Origin: Mesorhabditis belari
Lineage: Eukaryota > Nematoda > Chromadorea > Rhabditida > Rhabditidae
Direction of reading: 5' to 3'
DNA: 64,000 bases
Assembly: GCA_958450365.1 (NCBI GenBank)
Contig: CAUEEP010000742.1
Span: forward strand, 3,020,501 to 3,084,500
Both the position numbers and the translations under genes were made by a program. This document shows positions 53,167 through 64,000 of this stretch, in pieces; within the stretch, counting starts at the first letter, position 1, and each line of letters opens with the position of its first letter. The notes under the pieces are model-generated. The model saw only the letters and a list, made by a program, of their open reading frames with translations. It had not been told where the DNA came from and made no database searches.

Positions 53167-53933
53167 CGTCTGAAATCGTAGGCCTTTCACCAAAATTATC
53201 TTCAATCGATCACCACTTTCAAATACCCGACGTTATTAAATTTTCGATTATGGGCCTTTGTCAAAAAGTTGAAAAAAAACAAGTTATAAAACAAGGCAAT
53301 AAAAATTAATGGGAATTCAGTTTCTTAACAAATAACAAAGTTTGAATCGTTTCGTTGAAAAGTTTCCTTTGGTTTAGCTTCTAGCCCTCAGCCACAGCAA
53401 AGCACTCGTTTATTGAAAATAGCGTGAAAAAGGTGGCGTAAAGAAAAGCGAAAAGAAAAAGAACCACATTATTGTGACGTTCGAGGGGAAGGGGGCGGAG
53501 AAAAGAGGTCCTACTTAAAACACTTCAAGAGTGAATATCAAATAACAAGAGATCGCTCATCGAACAATTATAGAATTGAAAGTTATTAGATTGGCAACTT
53601 GAAAGTTGGTACACTTTTTCATATTTCTCAGAACACATTTAATACGCGAATTGAATTAAATTTCTCTTATCTAATTTAAGACACGCCTGAGCAAGTTAAT
53701 TCTTAATTACTTGAGGGATGCACTTTAGCAACAGGTTGAAATGTTTCTCGATCTCTGGCCAAATTGAATCAAGTTAAAAAGGTTGTTTATCCGAATTACT
53801 GATTTTAGGAAACTGTTTTTATTTATGCTGCATATGAAATAATTTATTACAAACAATAAAAGTAAACAAAATTCACGACTAAGAAAAATCGACGATGAAA
53901 CACCGGTAACAAAGAACAAAATTGGCGGGTGTT
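53167..53933. other. Intergenic region between C2CD5-like and eEF1G genes
   Basis: 767 bp, AT-rich, containing the C2CD5-like promoter and the eEF1G 3' end. A G-rich GAGGGGAAGGGGGCGGAG stretch lies near 53490. No gene was seen. Confidence 0.65.
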
Positions 53934-55996
53934 TTACTTGAAGATCTTTCCTTGGTTGAACTTTCGGCCCTCAAAGTCGCCCTCCCAAAGCCAGTACTCG
54001 TTCACCATCTTCTTTACTCCCTCATCTTTCGCGTCGAGTTTCTTCCAAGCGTACGACTCGTAGTCGATCTAAAGAGAAATTTTAGCGAAAGTTCGGAAGC
54101 GAAAATGGCTAAAATTCGTGTTAAAAGAAACAAATCTAATCTAACCTGCCAATCTGGTGAAAGCTCGAAGGCCAACTCCTGTCCGCGCCAAACCCAAACG
54201 CCAGAGATTTCAGAGTTGTTGTCCGTTCCAAAGAGAATCATCGATCCGAAGGCGTGCTTGTTCAGTTTCTCCAATCGTTGGAACATTCCTAAACGAATCG
54301 CTCAATCAGTTTTCAAATAATTCAAAGCAAACCTGCGATCAAGTTGCAGCTCATGAAGCCAAGTGTCAACTCGTTGTTGTACTTGTAATCGCACCTCCAG
54401 ATCGAGCAGTTCTCGGCATCAAAGTTGTCCCAGAAGTAGGGGATGGCTTTAGTCGCCGTGTCTTCATTCGAGTAGACCCTCTATAAGAAATGTATTGAGC
54501 AACACTAAGGCCTAAATTACGCATCCATTGACAAAGTCAATTAACTAGCGGGACTAATTTATTTCAACTCTCGTGCTCATCCAAAAGGGCTCTTGAGAAT
54601 TTGAAGCAAAAACTGCTTTCAAGAACTTAGAAACCCTAGTGGTTGCTCTACCACCACTGTAACACAAGGTTCCCCATGAAAGGGATTTGCTGACTGGGCA
54701 GTGGACACAATTTTGAAGTCTCTCGTCGAAACTGAGCACGAGGGTTCGCAAACCTTTTTCAAATTTCATATGCTTACCTTGAAAGCATCAAAGACGAATG
54801 AACTCTTTGGTAGTGACTCGAATGGGTCCTTTGACTTTGGCTCAGCGGCAAGCGCTTCTTCGGCGGCGTCCATCTCTTCCTTGGGCTCTTCCTCTTTCTT
54901 TTTGGGTTGGTCCTTCTTCTTCTCTTCTTTCTTGGCAGCTGGAGTTGGGGCGGCCTTGTGCACTTTAGCGGCATTCTTCTTGAAGTCAGCGTCTAAATGG
55001 AACAAGATATTGTATAAAATAATGCACAAGCTTAATTTCAAAAGCTCAACCCACCATTGAACTGAGCGACGGAGTTGGCGAGTTTCACCTCTCCGAGCAC
55101 TTCCTTGGCCTGTGGTTGATTCACGATCGTGTTGAACCAACGAGTGACTAAATGAAGAAAATTGACGAAAGAAATAAACCAATTTACCGTTGACGAATTC
55201 CTTGCGTGCGGCAGCATCAAGCACGTGCTCGAAAGCTGGCAGCAAGTCGAGAGCCAACGAGATATCGGCGAGTCCAAGTCGCTCTCCAACGAGGAACGTC
55301 TTCTTTAGCAGCACCTTGTCGAGGTGAGCCAATTGAGCGAAGAATTCTCCCTTGTAGAGATCGAGCACCTTCTGGTCAAGATGGGCAGCAGACACACTTG
55401 GAAGCACGTAGCCGAGAGCGTTTGGCAGCAAGTTGGCCTCTCCCCATTGCACCCATTGAAGCACCTCTCCGCACTAAAACGGAACTTTAACCCTTGTAAA
55501 AACAATGTTTTATGTGTTTATGAGCTTTAAGAATGAAGATTCCACTCACTACAGAAAAAACTCACGCTTTTTGGGCATCCAAGAACTCCGGCGACCAAGT
55601 GAAGAGCAATGGCATCGGCACCGAAGATTCGAACATCACCGTCAACAAAAGCTGGTGTCTAAACAAGACACATTATCTCCAATTCAACCGAATCCTGTTT
55701 TATAGAAGTGCTCCTGGCTTAAACAACTACAAAACCCCTTACCAATCCAAGTGGTGAGACATCGGCTGGAGCCTCTTCACCGGCGAGTTCCACAGTCTTC
55801 TTGCCAAACTTGGCGGCGACGAGGACCTTCTTGGTTCGGAAGTTGTTGGCTTGTCCGTAAAGTTTCTAAAAGAACAAAATCAACCTTGATATGACTACGA
55901 GCAGTTGACTTGAAAACTCAGTTTCTACGTCAAAAGTTATCCATTTTCAGACGTCTAGACGCCAGGAAAAGATTCAAGTCAAAAACTTACGCCCAT
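53934..55996 (-). CDS. eef-1G: Translation elongation factor 1-gamma
   Basis: Structural subunit of the eEF1B guanine-nucleotide exchange complex that recharges eEF1A. Nine minus-strand exons: 55991-55996 (Met-Gly only), 55743-55865, 55566-55658, 55188-55473, 55055-55147, 54778-54992, 54333-54480, 54146-54288, 53934-54068 (TAA at 53934-53936); 413 residues, normal for the family. Residues 1-210 form the GST-like domain ([39 protein letters not shown]), followed by a Lys/Glu-rich linker ([20 protein letters not shown]). The EF1G C-terminal domain then has [54 protein letters not shown] and [20 protein letters not shown]. Introns are 44-300 bp. It is divergent from the CTF4 gene across about 1.2 kb. 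Confidence 0.97.
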
Positions 55997-57226
55997 TTTT
56001 ACTCCAATTGAGGATCACTGACCGGAAGCGACCGGCTGACAAGGATCTAAATTAAAAGTGATCAGTAATATAAGTAAAATTTCAGCTGATGAAGAAATGA
56101 AATGAAAATAAGGGCAGTTCGTGGCAGTCCGCGGTGCCTGGGAAAATCGCGGGCCTAAAGAACTGCAACCTAGCGCCAGAACATACGGTAGAGGATCCAC
56201 AGAAACGCATTCGTATATCAAAATAGCGCCAAAAGCAACAAGTCAAATACCAACTTTTCAAGTCTCGACTAAAATTGTGCAAAAGCATCTTAATAAATAC
56301 AATTTTTGTTCTTAAGCACGTTTAGGGACCAAAAAGTTTAATAGCTATTGAAACCGCTCCTGTTTTCCTGTTTTCCTGTTGCGCTGTGCTTGAGGGATAG
56401 AGAGCGAAAATTCAAGTCGGTTGCGCAAGATGGGGAGTGGGACAAATGCGACCTTTTTTTGCGCACCCGGACATTTGCGCACCTTGCCCATTAGCGCACC
56501 TTTTTTCGCGTTTTAAAAAAGCTCTAAAAAGCTAATATTAACCAATTTCTATTCCAAATGTTGTTTTTCTAGGTGATTTGAGGGTGTCGAATTCAAATTT
56601 TGACATAACAGAGCGTGTGGAACCAATTTGAAAAACAAAACGGCTAGATCAAATTACAGAAAATTTTTGATTTTTCTCTTTGTATAACTCCGTCCGTTTG
56701 TTTCCACAAGCTCTGATATGTCAAAATTTCGATTCTACGCCCTAAGATCACCTAGAAAAACAACATTTGGAATAGAAATTGGTTAATATTAGCTTTTAGA
56801 GCTTTTTTAAACGCGAAAAAAGGTGCGCTAATGGGCAAGGTGCGGAAAAAAAGGGGCGCAAATGTTCGGGTGCGCAAAAAAAAGGTCGCATTTGTCCCAC
56901 TCCCGCAAAATGAAAGATTTTCGTCGACCTTCACAAATTCCAGACAAACCACGGTAATTCCCGTCGTAAATGGGCCACAAAAGTAAAAGTATTCGGTTAA
57001 TCAATTTAAATTTCTTTTTCGTGGATTTCCCCCAATTCCGCGTAAAACACATTCGCTCAGAGCCGTTTCGCCGAAAAATATTAAATGCAAATTTTGCTTA
57101 ACAAGCTTTTAAAGTTGGCATTTAATAGTTTTAGGCGAAATGTTCGAGTCCCCTTCTTTCTACCTATTTCTTTGTTCGTTTCATGTTCTCACGATCTCTA
57201 ATGCCTTTTCTGATTTCAGTACTGTG
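55997..57226. promoter_or_regulatory. Divergent intergenic region, eEF1G and CTF4
   Basis: 1.23 kb shared upstream region of two outward-facing genes. A 473-bp palindromic MITE (56432-56904) occupies much of it. No TATA or known nematode promoter element can be assigned by eye. A TTTCAG at 57214-57219, eight bases before the CTF4 ATG, is a likely trans-splice acceptor. Confidence 0.6.
56432..56904. mobile_element. Palindromic MITE, same family ends as 47232-47513
   Basis: Inverted ends GGGGAGTGGGACAAATGCGACC / GGTCGCATTTGTCCCACTCCC match the 47-kb element, then GCGCACC-type subrepeats follow. The interior (AACAACATTTGGAATAGAAA and complement) is unrelated to that of the other copy. The whole is one long hairpin. 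Confidence 0.9.
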
Positions 57227-60200
57227 ATGGCCCCGCGTTTCTCCGAGCTTCGCGAGGCGCACAGTGGCGGCGAAAATGTGACGCATGTCGATCTGGCGAT
57301 AGCACCCGATGGAAAAGAGGTAAATTGAGATCTTTTTTTGTGTTCACCTATGAAATCCTTTGTTTTTGGGAATCTTTGTATAGTTAGCAACTACATTTCC
57401 TACTTCTTGAGCTTGCAAAAAGTCCAGGGAACCAGGTCCAAAAGCCATGGCAAGTGTTGCAAATCCTATTTTGCTGGTACTACAACTTTAGACTCGCCTA
57501 AAAATGCTCACAATCGGAAGTGGGTCAAATGTATCAACTAGTCTATTTCTATTTAGTTTGCGACGTGCTCGAAAGACGGCTCCGTGTGGGTGTGGAAGAT
57601 CGATTCGTTCAACGACCTCGAGCCACCCGCCATCCATGAAGTGGCTGATGGGACGCATTCGACGCTTTGCTGGCGAGAGCACCTCTACATGGGTGTCACG
57701 ACAACCGACCTCGTAACGAACATCGAGAAGAGATCGCTTTCGAGGTTGGTTTCATTGGCTGGTTAAACGATTTTATTCTAACTTTCAATTGGGCTTGAAA
57801 AATGTAGAATGACATTAAAACTTCTTTAGACTTTCTGCCGATCCCATGATGATTGACAAGACGCTAATGCTGTTCGCGATGGAGATTAACTCGATCGACG
57901 TTTCGAAAGAGTACATTGTTGCCGTTTGTAGGTGAGATATCTATGTCATGTTATAAGTTGAATGTAGTAATCTTTATAAAAGTTTTGATTTAGCGATTGC
58001 ACTCTCAAGAAGGCTCCACTCGCGGACACGACGAACTACGAGAAGATCGAATTCGACGGTCAGCCGCTCTCCGTTGCGATCGATCCATTGGAAAAGGTAT
58101 GAAAATATGTGAAAGCTTTTGTCAGTCTTACATTCAGTTTGTTGCTGTGACGTGTACCGATGGAACACTCTCTGTTTACCCGGTCGTCGGCATTGATCGG
58201 CTTGCGCACTTCGAACGCCTCTTCCGATCGTTTGGAGATATTGGGTTAGTTTTTTGTTCATTAAGCTTACGGATTTTGGACTAAAATTTACAGTATAAAC
58301 TTGGGTCTAAAGCATTTGCTCTAAACTTTTCTACTTTAGGCCTCGCCACACCCGTGCCCAAGTTCGATGGTCTTCTGACGGGAGTTTCCTCTATGTGGCC
58401 ACTCAAGGAAGTGTCCGCGTGGTGAAAGTGGACGAATGGGAACTATTGAACGCACGATTATCTTCTGATGAACTTAAAGAGGTAAAAGTCTGAGTTTAAT
58501 TTAACGATACGCTTTTTTTCAGGAAATCTTCTCTTCACTTGCTTTGTCGACTTCGGGAAAGTATCTTGCTGCGGGGACATTGAATGGGAAAATCTGCATT
58601 TGGGAGACCGCCACCAAGTGAGTTTATTAAAAATTGTAGCCGAAACAGCTTTATTTAGGAAACTCATCACCATGACCGAACATCGGCACAAGGGAAGCTT
58701 GATGGCGATCTCGTCATTAGCGTTTGACCCAGCGAATGACTCGAATCTATGTATGGCCGATATTAAGGTTAATTTTGCATAAATTAAACTTAAAAGGTTT
58801 GATTTTTCTGTTTTCAGGAAGGTGTTTCAATCCTCTATCAAGCTCTCGATAAAAAGGAAGTCCCAGCACCGACAAATTTCTCACGAGTTCAAGCGGATCT
58901 ATCTGATGGTGAGACTCTAATCGAATCTCTTTGCAACAAATCTTTTAGATGAAGACAATGTGATCACTCGACCAAGACGGAGCAAATTTCTTGCCGACGA
59001 GGCCATGGGAAGTGGTGGCAATTCACCATCCGCCAACTTCGGCAATGAGGATGAAAATACAAGAAGTTTGTTTGAATGTTAAACCAAGAAATTGTTTTCT
59101 TTAGTGTCTGTCGATTTGGGTGCCATCAAGCGACAATTTGGGCAATTCGACAATCTCGAGGATGACATCGACTCTCGGGAAATGACTATGGGGCGATCGA
59201 ACTACAATCAGGTAAAGTTATACCAGTTGATATCACAATTCAGTTGTATGAAATTGGTGAAAACAATGATCAAAGATTTTATTCTTTAGCAACCAGTCTA
59301 CTCCGGTCCACCGGTCGTCACGTTCAAGCCACCAATCTTGCCGAAATACTTTCCTTCAGGCGGTGTTCCCGAGAGAACCACAGACGGACACAAACATAAA
59401 AATCGATATTTGGTAAGTTTGCAGCTCACGTTTTCTCTATCATGCAATGATTCAGAAATGGAATCGTTTCGGGGTGATTCGCTATTTGAAGAACGATGAT
59501 GGATGTCTGATTGAGGTGAGGACTTCGAGGAAATCGATTGAATTTAGCCAAAAACTGATTTGCTGAACTCTTTTGTAGATTGAGTACCATGATGTGTCGA
59601 TTTCCTCAGAGATCAGCATTCCAAACGACGAGACAAAGTACACGATGGGTGATTTGTGCGCGAAAGCGATCGTTTTGGCGAATCGACCGAAAAAGGAGGA
59701 TCAGAGCAGGTAAATGGGATGGAATGGAGCATTGAACTTCAACTCTTTAGTGAACTTCTTGTCATCAACTTGTTAACTTGGGATCGCGAGAAGACCCGTT
59801 GGAATGTAAAATTGCCAGTCGGAGAGATTGCGGTGAAAATTAATGACCAAAACATGAAACTTTTATGTTTAGGTCGATGTTCTTGTCACCGATACGCTAA
59901 TTGCCGCATTGACTGAAAAGGGAAACATCCGAGTGTTTTCATTGGAAGGAACTCAACGACAAATCATCTCGCATGCAGGTATAATTGTAGGTAAAATTGT
60001 CATTTTAACGATTTCCTTTTAGGTGTACTTTCTACGTCGGCGGCCTTTGGTGACACTGTTGCGATCGTCTCGCCTTTCGGTGGCCCACAATGGATGGAGG
60101 ATGAATCGGATGAAGTTGTACCTTTCTATGCAGTAAGTTTGCACCCTCTGACTGATTGATTTTTTGTACTAGTACCAAGTCACCATTTACGACATCAAAC

Positions 60201-62036
60201 AGCGCAATTCGCACCTTTCCGATGTGCCTTTGTCGAAGACGGTGCCACTACCGGTGGGAAAGCCAGGTGGAAAGGTCTTCTGGATGGGTTTCACGAATCG
60301 CGGCAATCTCGTTTCGATGGATTCATCGGGTATCCTTAATCTTTATGACACATATTGATGCTTGATTAGGATGTGTTCGTTTGCTTTCACCATCGGATTT
60401 GTGGATTCCGATTTTCGATGGAGCCGCTCGGTTGATGTCCATTTCGGATTCGATCTGGCCGATTTCGATTATCGAGACGCCGAAGTGTGAAATAAGGTCG
60501 GTTGCTTGAGAATTTAATGAATGTTTTGTTACTTCTAGATATGCCTATTGTCGTGGCTCGAAGGTACCGTTGATGGAGATGCGCTTAGTGCCGACCACCG
60601 ACAAATGGGAACTTCCGGTGTGTGACAAAGGGTCGGACAAGACGAAACTTGAGGGAGAATTGTTGTTGAACGAGCTGAAGATGACACTGAATGGAATAGT
60701 TGGAGAGGATAGTCAGGTAATTGAACTTGCAAACTCAAACGCATCTACTGAATTTAGACATTGATCAATGAGCACTCGAAAGCACTCATCCAGCTCTTCA
60801 CTCTTGCACTAAAGATGGAACGAGAGGGACGAGCCGTCGAACTGACGCAATTCTCCGTCTCATCAAAAGCCGTTCAAGCGCTCATTAAATATGCCGCCAA
60901 ACAAAATCGGGGTTTCCTTGTTGATAAGGTTGGTAAAGGGGAGCTAAATTAACGAACCGTTTTTAGCTTACCACTCTCGGAAACGAGCTGCAAGAGAAAA
61001 ATGAAGAGGATGAGGGAAGAAGACGACCATCGACCATTTCAAGGCCAGCACCGGTTTTGGTGGAGACAAGACAACGAGATGCGGATGAAATTCGAGGATT
61101 TCCGGAGATTGGACCGAAAAAGGTTGGGCGAAACTTTTTAATGGGCTTCAAAGCATTAGCACCAAAGTAATTGCCATCTTTAGGTGGTGCTAAAGAAAAG
61201 GGAATCTGCGTTTTCTGGTGAGGCGACACTCATGGCATTGAATCGAAGCCGACAGCCACAACACCAAGAAGATGGAGAAAATGAGAAGCATTTGGATGAG
61301 GTTGGGTACTTCCTTATCATTTTCATAGACAAACTTTAGGTTACTCAACACACCGACACGACATTAAACACCCAGGCACCCGTCCCGTACACCGATACGC
61401 CAAAAGCGAACCCGTTTTCAAAGGTGTGGTTTTTTGTGATAGACATTTTAGCAGTCCTTTAGAATCTAATTGAATAGACAGATACTGTCTCTTTAATGGT
61501 ACTATAAGATATTTTTGTTTTAGAATGGTGACTTCACACAGCCTCCATCATCGGCCAATTCGTCCCTCTTTGAGCAACTCGATTCACCGTGGGATCGCAA
61601 GAGAGCAAGAGATAAGGAGGTACTTTTCTGAATTTCTTTAAGCTAAATCTAACCTTTCAACTTCTAGACTCCAAGCAGCACCCCGCAGCCTAAACAAGCG
61701 CGACTTGCTTTCGGCTCGTCGAACAAGGAAAACGCCGGGTGAGTTAGTGCCAAGTTTACCGGTTCAATTCCCTGCTTTTAGTGCTTATGGAAAGTGGTAT
61801 TCGGCAAACGAGGTAAGACTGCGAAAAGATTTCCGCGGTGAGGAGATCGATTTCGAGAAATTCTGCGCTCAAAGCTTCCGCATGCTGACACCGGCTCAGA
61901 AAAAGGTTTGTCATGGATTTGGGTGTATTGCTACAACAATTGCTGTTGGCGAGTTTAATGGCTCACTTAAAATTTGACATTTTAAGCCTAGAAGTTGCAA
62001 GTTTAGGAGTGGAAAGCTCGAGTCGAACAAGAGTGA
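57227..62036 (+). CDS. ctf-4: CTF4 / WDHD1 (AND-1) replisome hub protein
   Basis: Ctf4/WDHD1 couples the CMG helicase to DNA polymerase alpha in the replisome. 28 exons in phase: 57227-57319, 57557-57744, 57830-57931, 57994-58096, 58138-58244, 58340-58481, 58523-58617, 58659-58767, 58818-58908, 58949-59065, 59105-59211, 59290-59412, 59456-59515, 59579-59709, 59751-59832, 59873-59978, 60023-60132, 60173-60329, 60370-60496, 60539-60716, 60758-60928, 60967-61122, 61184-61300, 61340-61423, 61524-61619, 61668-61738, 61782-61905, 62007-62036 (TGA); 1058 residues. N-terminal WD40 repeats (FATCSKDGSVWVW; YLAAGTLNGKICIWE; VAVTCTDGTLSVY) run through about residue 310. A central SepB-type beta-propeller follows (NRFGVIRYLKND; IAALTEKGNIRVFSL; NRGNLVSMDSSG), then a helical segment (ALIQLFTLALKMER). 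The C-terminus (GKWYSANEVRLRKDF...LTPAQKKEWKARVEQE) looks like the divergent HMG box of animal WDHD1. Confidence 0.93.
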
Positions 62037-62621
62037 CAAGGCAAATTCTGACGATACAAAATTTTTGATTGGTTGTTCGTTTCTTTGTAACATTGCTAAA
62101 TTTTTCTGTTTAAGCTAGTTGGTTTTCTGAAAGACTTAGTTTCGTTTTTTTGCTTTGATTAGTTTGATTCTCAAATTTCCGAAATGTTGCGGGTTATAAT
62201 TTCTTTTGTTTCTTTGCGGTGCATAAAAACTTCAAGTAATCGTTGTCTAGCAAGGAAACTAAAAATTTATTTTAGGTTTGTTTGGCTAAAATTTCCCTAA
62301 AAGAATCACAACCTTGTCAAAAAATTTGGAATTTCTCAAGCTTTGACCCCGATTCAGAAATGGATTGCTTCAATGCTTTTAATTTTAGCCTTTGAAATTT
62401 GGAACTTTAGTAGACTTATTCGAAAATTTAAAAACCAGTCAAGTTAACTAATTTATAGGGGGTTTATGACTGAAAATTTAAACAAAAACAAAAGGTAATC
62501 CAGAAACATTGCATTTGAAAATCTACTAAAAGCGCACGCAAATTATAATTGCAATTCACTGCGAACACATTAAAAACACAAATAAGTTACATGTAAGCTC
62601 ACAAAGCAAATAATCTTCAAC
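62037..62621. other. Convergent intergenic region, CTF4 and alpha-SNAP
   Basis: 585 bp, AT-rich, holding both 3' ends. No gene or repeat array was seen. Confidence 0.7.
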
Positions 62622-64000
62622 TTATCGCAGATCGTCCTCGTCTTCGACACCATGGCTGATTTGTCGCTTGACCTGGAAAAGAACATGATAAAAGCCACAG
62701 TCCAGACATGTACCGGTCATAACCGTTCGTTCAATCTTTAAAGCTATCATAAACCTCACCTTTACGAGAAGACTTGTCATCCATGGGTCCAGTGGTGAGA
62801 TTTTGTTGTACTTTGTGACCGCTTCCGTGAATGCGTCCTCATTCTGACCCTCGAGCGTCGCCAGAATCTCCTTAAACAAAAAATTAGTTTCAGCTAATCA
62901 GCAACAAGGAAATTCTATTTTACCTTAACCAATTTTGCTTCGCGTGTCTCGGCAAAACTTGGACTCGCGTCTTCGTATCTCTTCAGCGCGTGAGTGGTGT
63001 CCAACTCAAAACTATTGCTTTCAGCGTCTATAAAGTTAATCTTTTACCTGATCAAGATTCAAATAGCAAAGGAGAGCCTTAAAGAAATGCGTTTTTGCGT
63101 TGTACTTCAGCGTCGAGTGATCAGCCTCCCAAAAAGCGATTTGCTCGTAGATCTAAACGGAACGTTGGATTGGATAAATGATAACACAAGTTAAAAGTAT
63201 CTAATCCAACAAAAAAAACTGAAACTCACATTGATAGCCTTCCGCCATTGCTCGAGCTCGGCTGCATACTAAACAAAGAAATATAACTAGATTAAAAACT
63301 CTGATGTTCAGACTTAACTTCACTAGAAGAACTTGAAAGATTCTATGAGCTCATGAATTTAATACTCTTATTGCAAGGCTTAAGAATGTTCATGAAACCT
63401 TTAAGTTACACCAACAAAAACAAACGTACATGAGCAACTTTCTCAAGACATTTGTTGGCCGAACTCTTGCTTTCCTCTCCATTGTAATAATCGGCGGCTT
63501 TTTGATAGTGAGCGATGCATTTTTCCGTATCGGGGCATTCAGTCTCATATCTAAATATGGAAATTTTGCGTTTGGATTGATTTTAATGCCTTAAACAGCT
63601 TGTGTTCACTCACAATTCGGCGATCGTCGTGTGATTCTTGGCGGCCATCGTGAAACGTCCCATATCCGTGTAGATGTCCGATGTCTTTGTCAAGCATTCA
63701 ACGGCCAACTAAATACGAATTTATTCGTACCATCCAAACGATAGTCTTGAAAATTGGCTCAAAATGCAACCTGTGGATTCACTTTGCGGTAACAGTTGGC
63801 GGCCTCGGCATATTGGGTAGCACAATCGTGCTTGGCGTCTCCCTAAATAATAAAACTTAGAAAGGGTTATTTATTTTTTAATAACTTATTCAGATAAGTT
63901 CTGAATGACTTCTTCAAGGATTAAGTTAATTTGAAGCCAACCCACCCTCGATCCATGAACCTCGGCGGCTTTCAAAAAAGCCTCTCCGGCCTCTTTCCAC
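62622..64000 (-). CDS. snap-1: Alpha-SNAP (5' end outside window)
   Basis: Alpha-SNAP is the adaptor that recruits NSF to SNARE complexes for disassembly after membrane fusion. Minus-strand exons in phase: 63946-64000 (continues off the window), 63771-63842, 63614-63708, 63430-63550, 63230-63268, 63048-63152, 62924-63004, 62760-62870, 62622-62672 (TAA at 62622-62624). The part seen covers roughly the last 80 percent: [62 protein letters not shown] and [15 protein letters not shown] (TPR-like helices), and a C-terminus ending [10 protein letters not shown]. The acidic-Leu-Arg tail is the conserved NSF-activating end. Exon 62924-63004 uses a TTTTGAG acceptor and exon 62760-62870 a TTTAAG acceptor, both non-optimal. 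Confidence 0.95.

Overview
This is nuclear DNA from a nematode, most likely a rhabditid (clade V) worm. Five full or partial genes with unmistakable eukaryotic orthologues can be rebuilt exon by exon, with phases that agree across all junctions. Introns are mostly about 45-60 bp and end in TTTCAG or TTTTAG. Two starts sit a few bases after such an acceptor, as in SL trans-splicing, and nematode TTAGGC telomere-type repeats occur internally. The species cannot be named from the sequence.

Layout. 1-3526 (+): 3' part of a NOC3L (nucleolar complex protein 3) gene. 4620-9522 (-): an INSM/EGL-46 zinc-finger transcription factor whose exons are scattered among microsatellites and a MITE. 9523-20349: gene-poor, repeat-rich DNA upstream of it. 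20350-35162 (-): a membrane adenylyl cyclase of about 30 exons whose large introns each hold different tandem arrays or inverted-repeat elements. 35184-41678 (-): a tentative small one-transmembrane protein ending about 20 bp before the cyclase start codon. 41679-48169: repeats and tRNA-like sequences. 48170-53166 (-): a C2CD5-like C2-domain protein. 53934-55996 (-): eEF1G. 57227-62036 (+): CTF4/WDHD1. 62622-64000 (-): alpha-SNAP, cut by the window end.

The genes do not form one pathway. They are ribosome biogenesis, neuronal transcription, cAMP signalling, membrane traffic (C2CD5, alpha-SNAP), translation elongation and replication. The two ends are compact and housekeeping-like. The middle (about 10-48 kb) is full of minisatellites with 9-60 bp units, foldback/MITE elements, degenerate tRNA-like sequences and copied exon fragments.

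The most unusual signal is a dispersed short motif, CTGGA-N3-CAC on one strand or GTG-N3-TCCAG on the other. It occurs about 45 times between about 11 and 50 kb and almost nowhere in the compact gene regions. In most of the tRNA-like loci it lies about 40-60 bp upstream, in a fixed orientation. I read it as a candidate promoter element for small RNA loci (PSE/SNAPc-like, possibly piRNA-type); this is inference.
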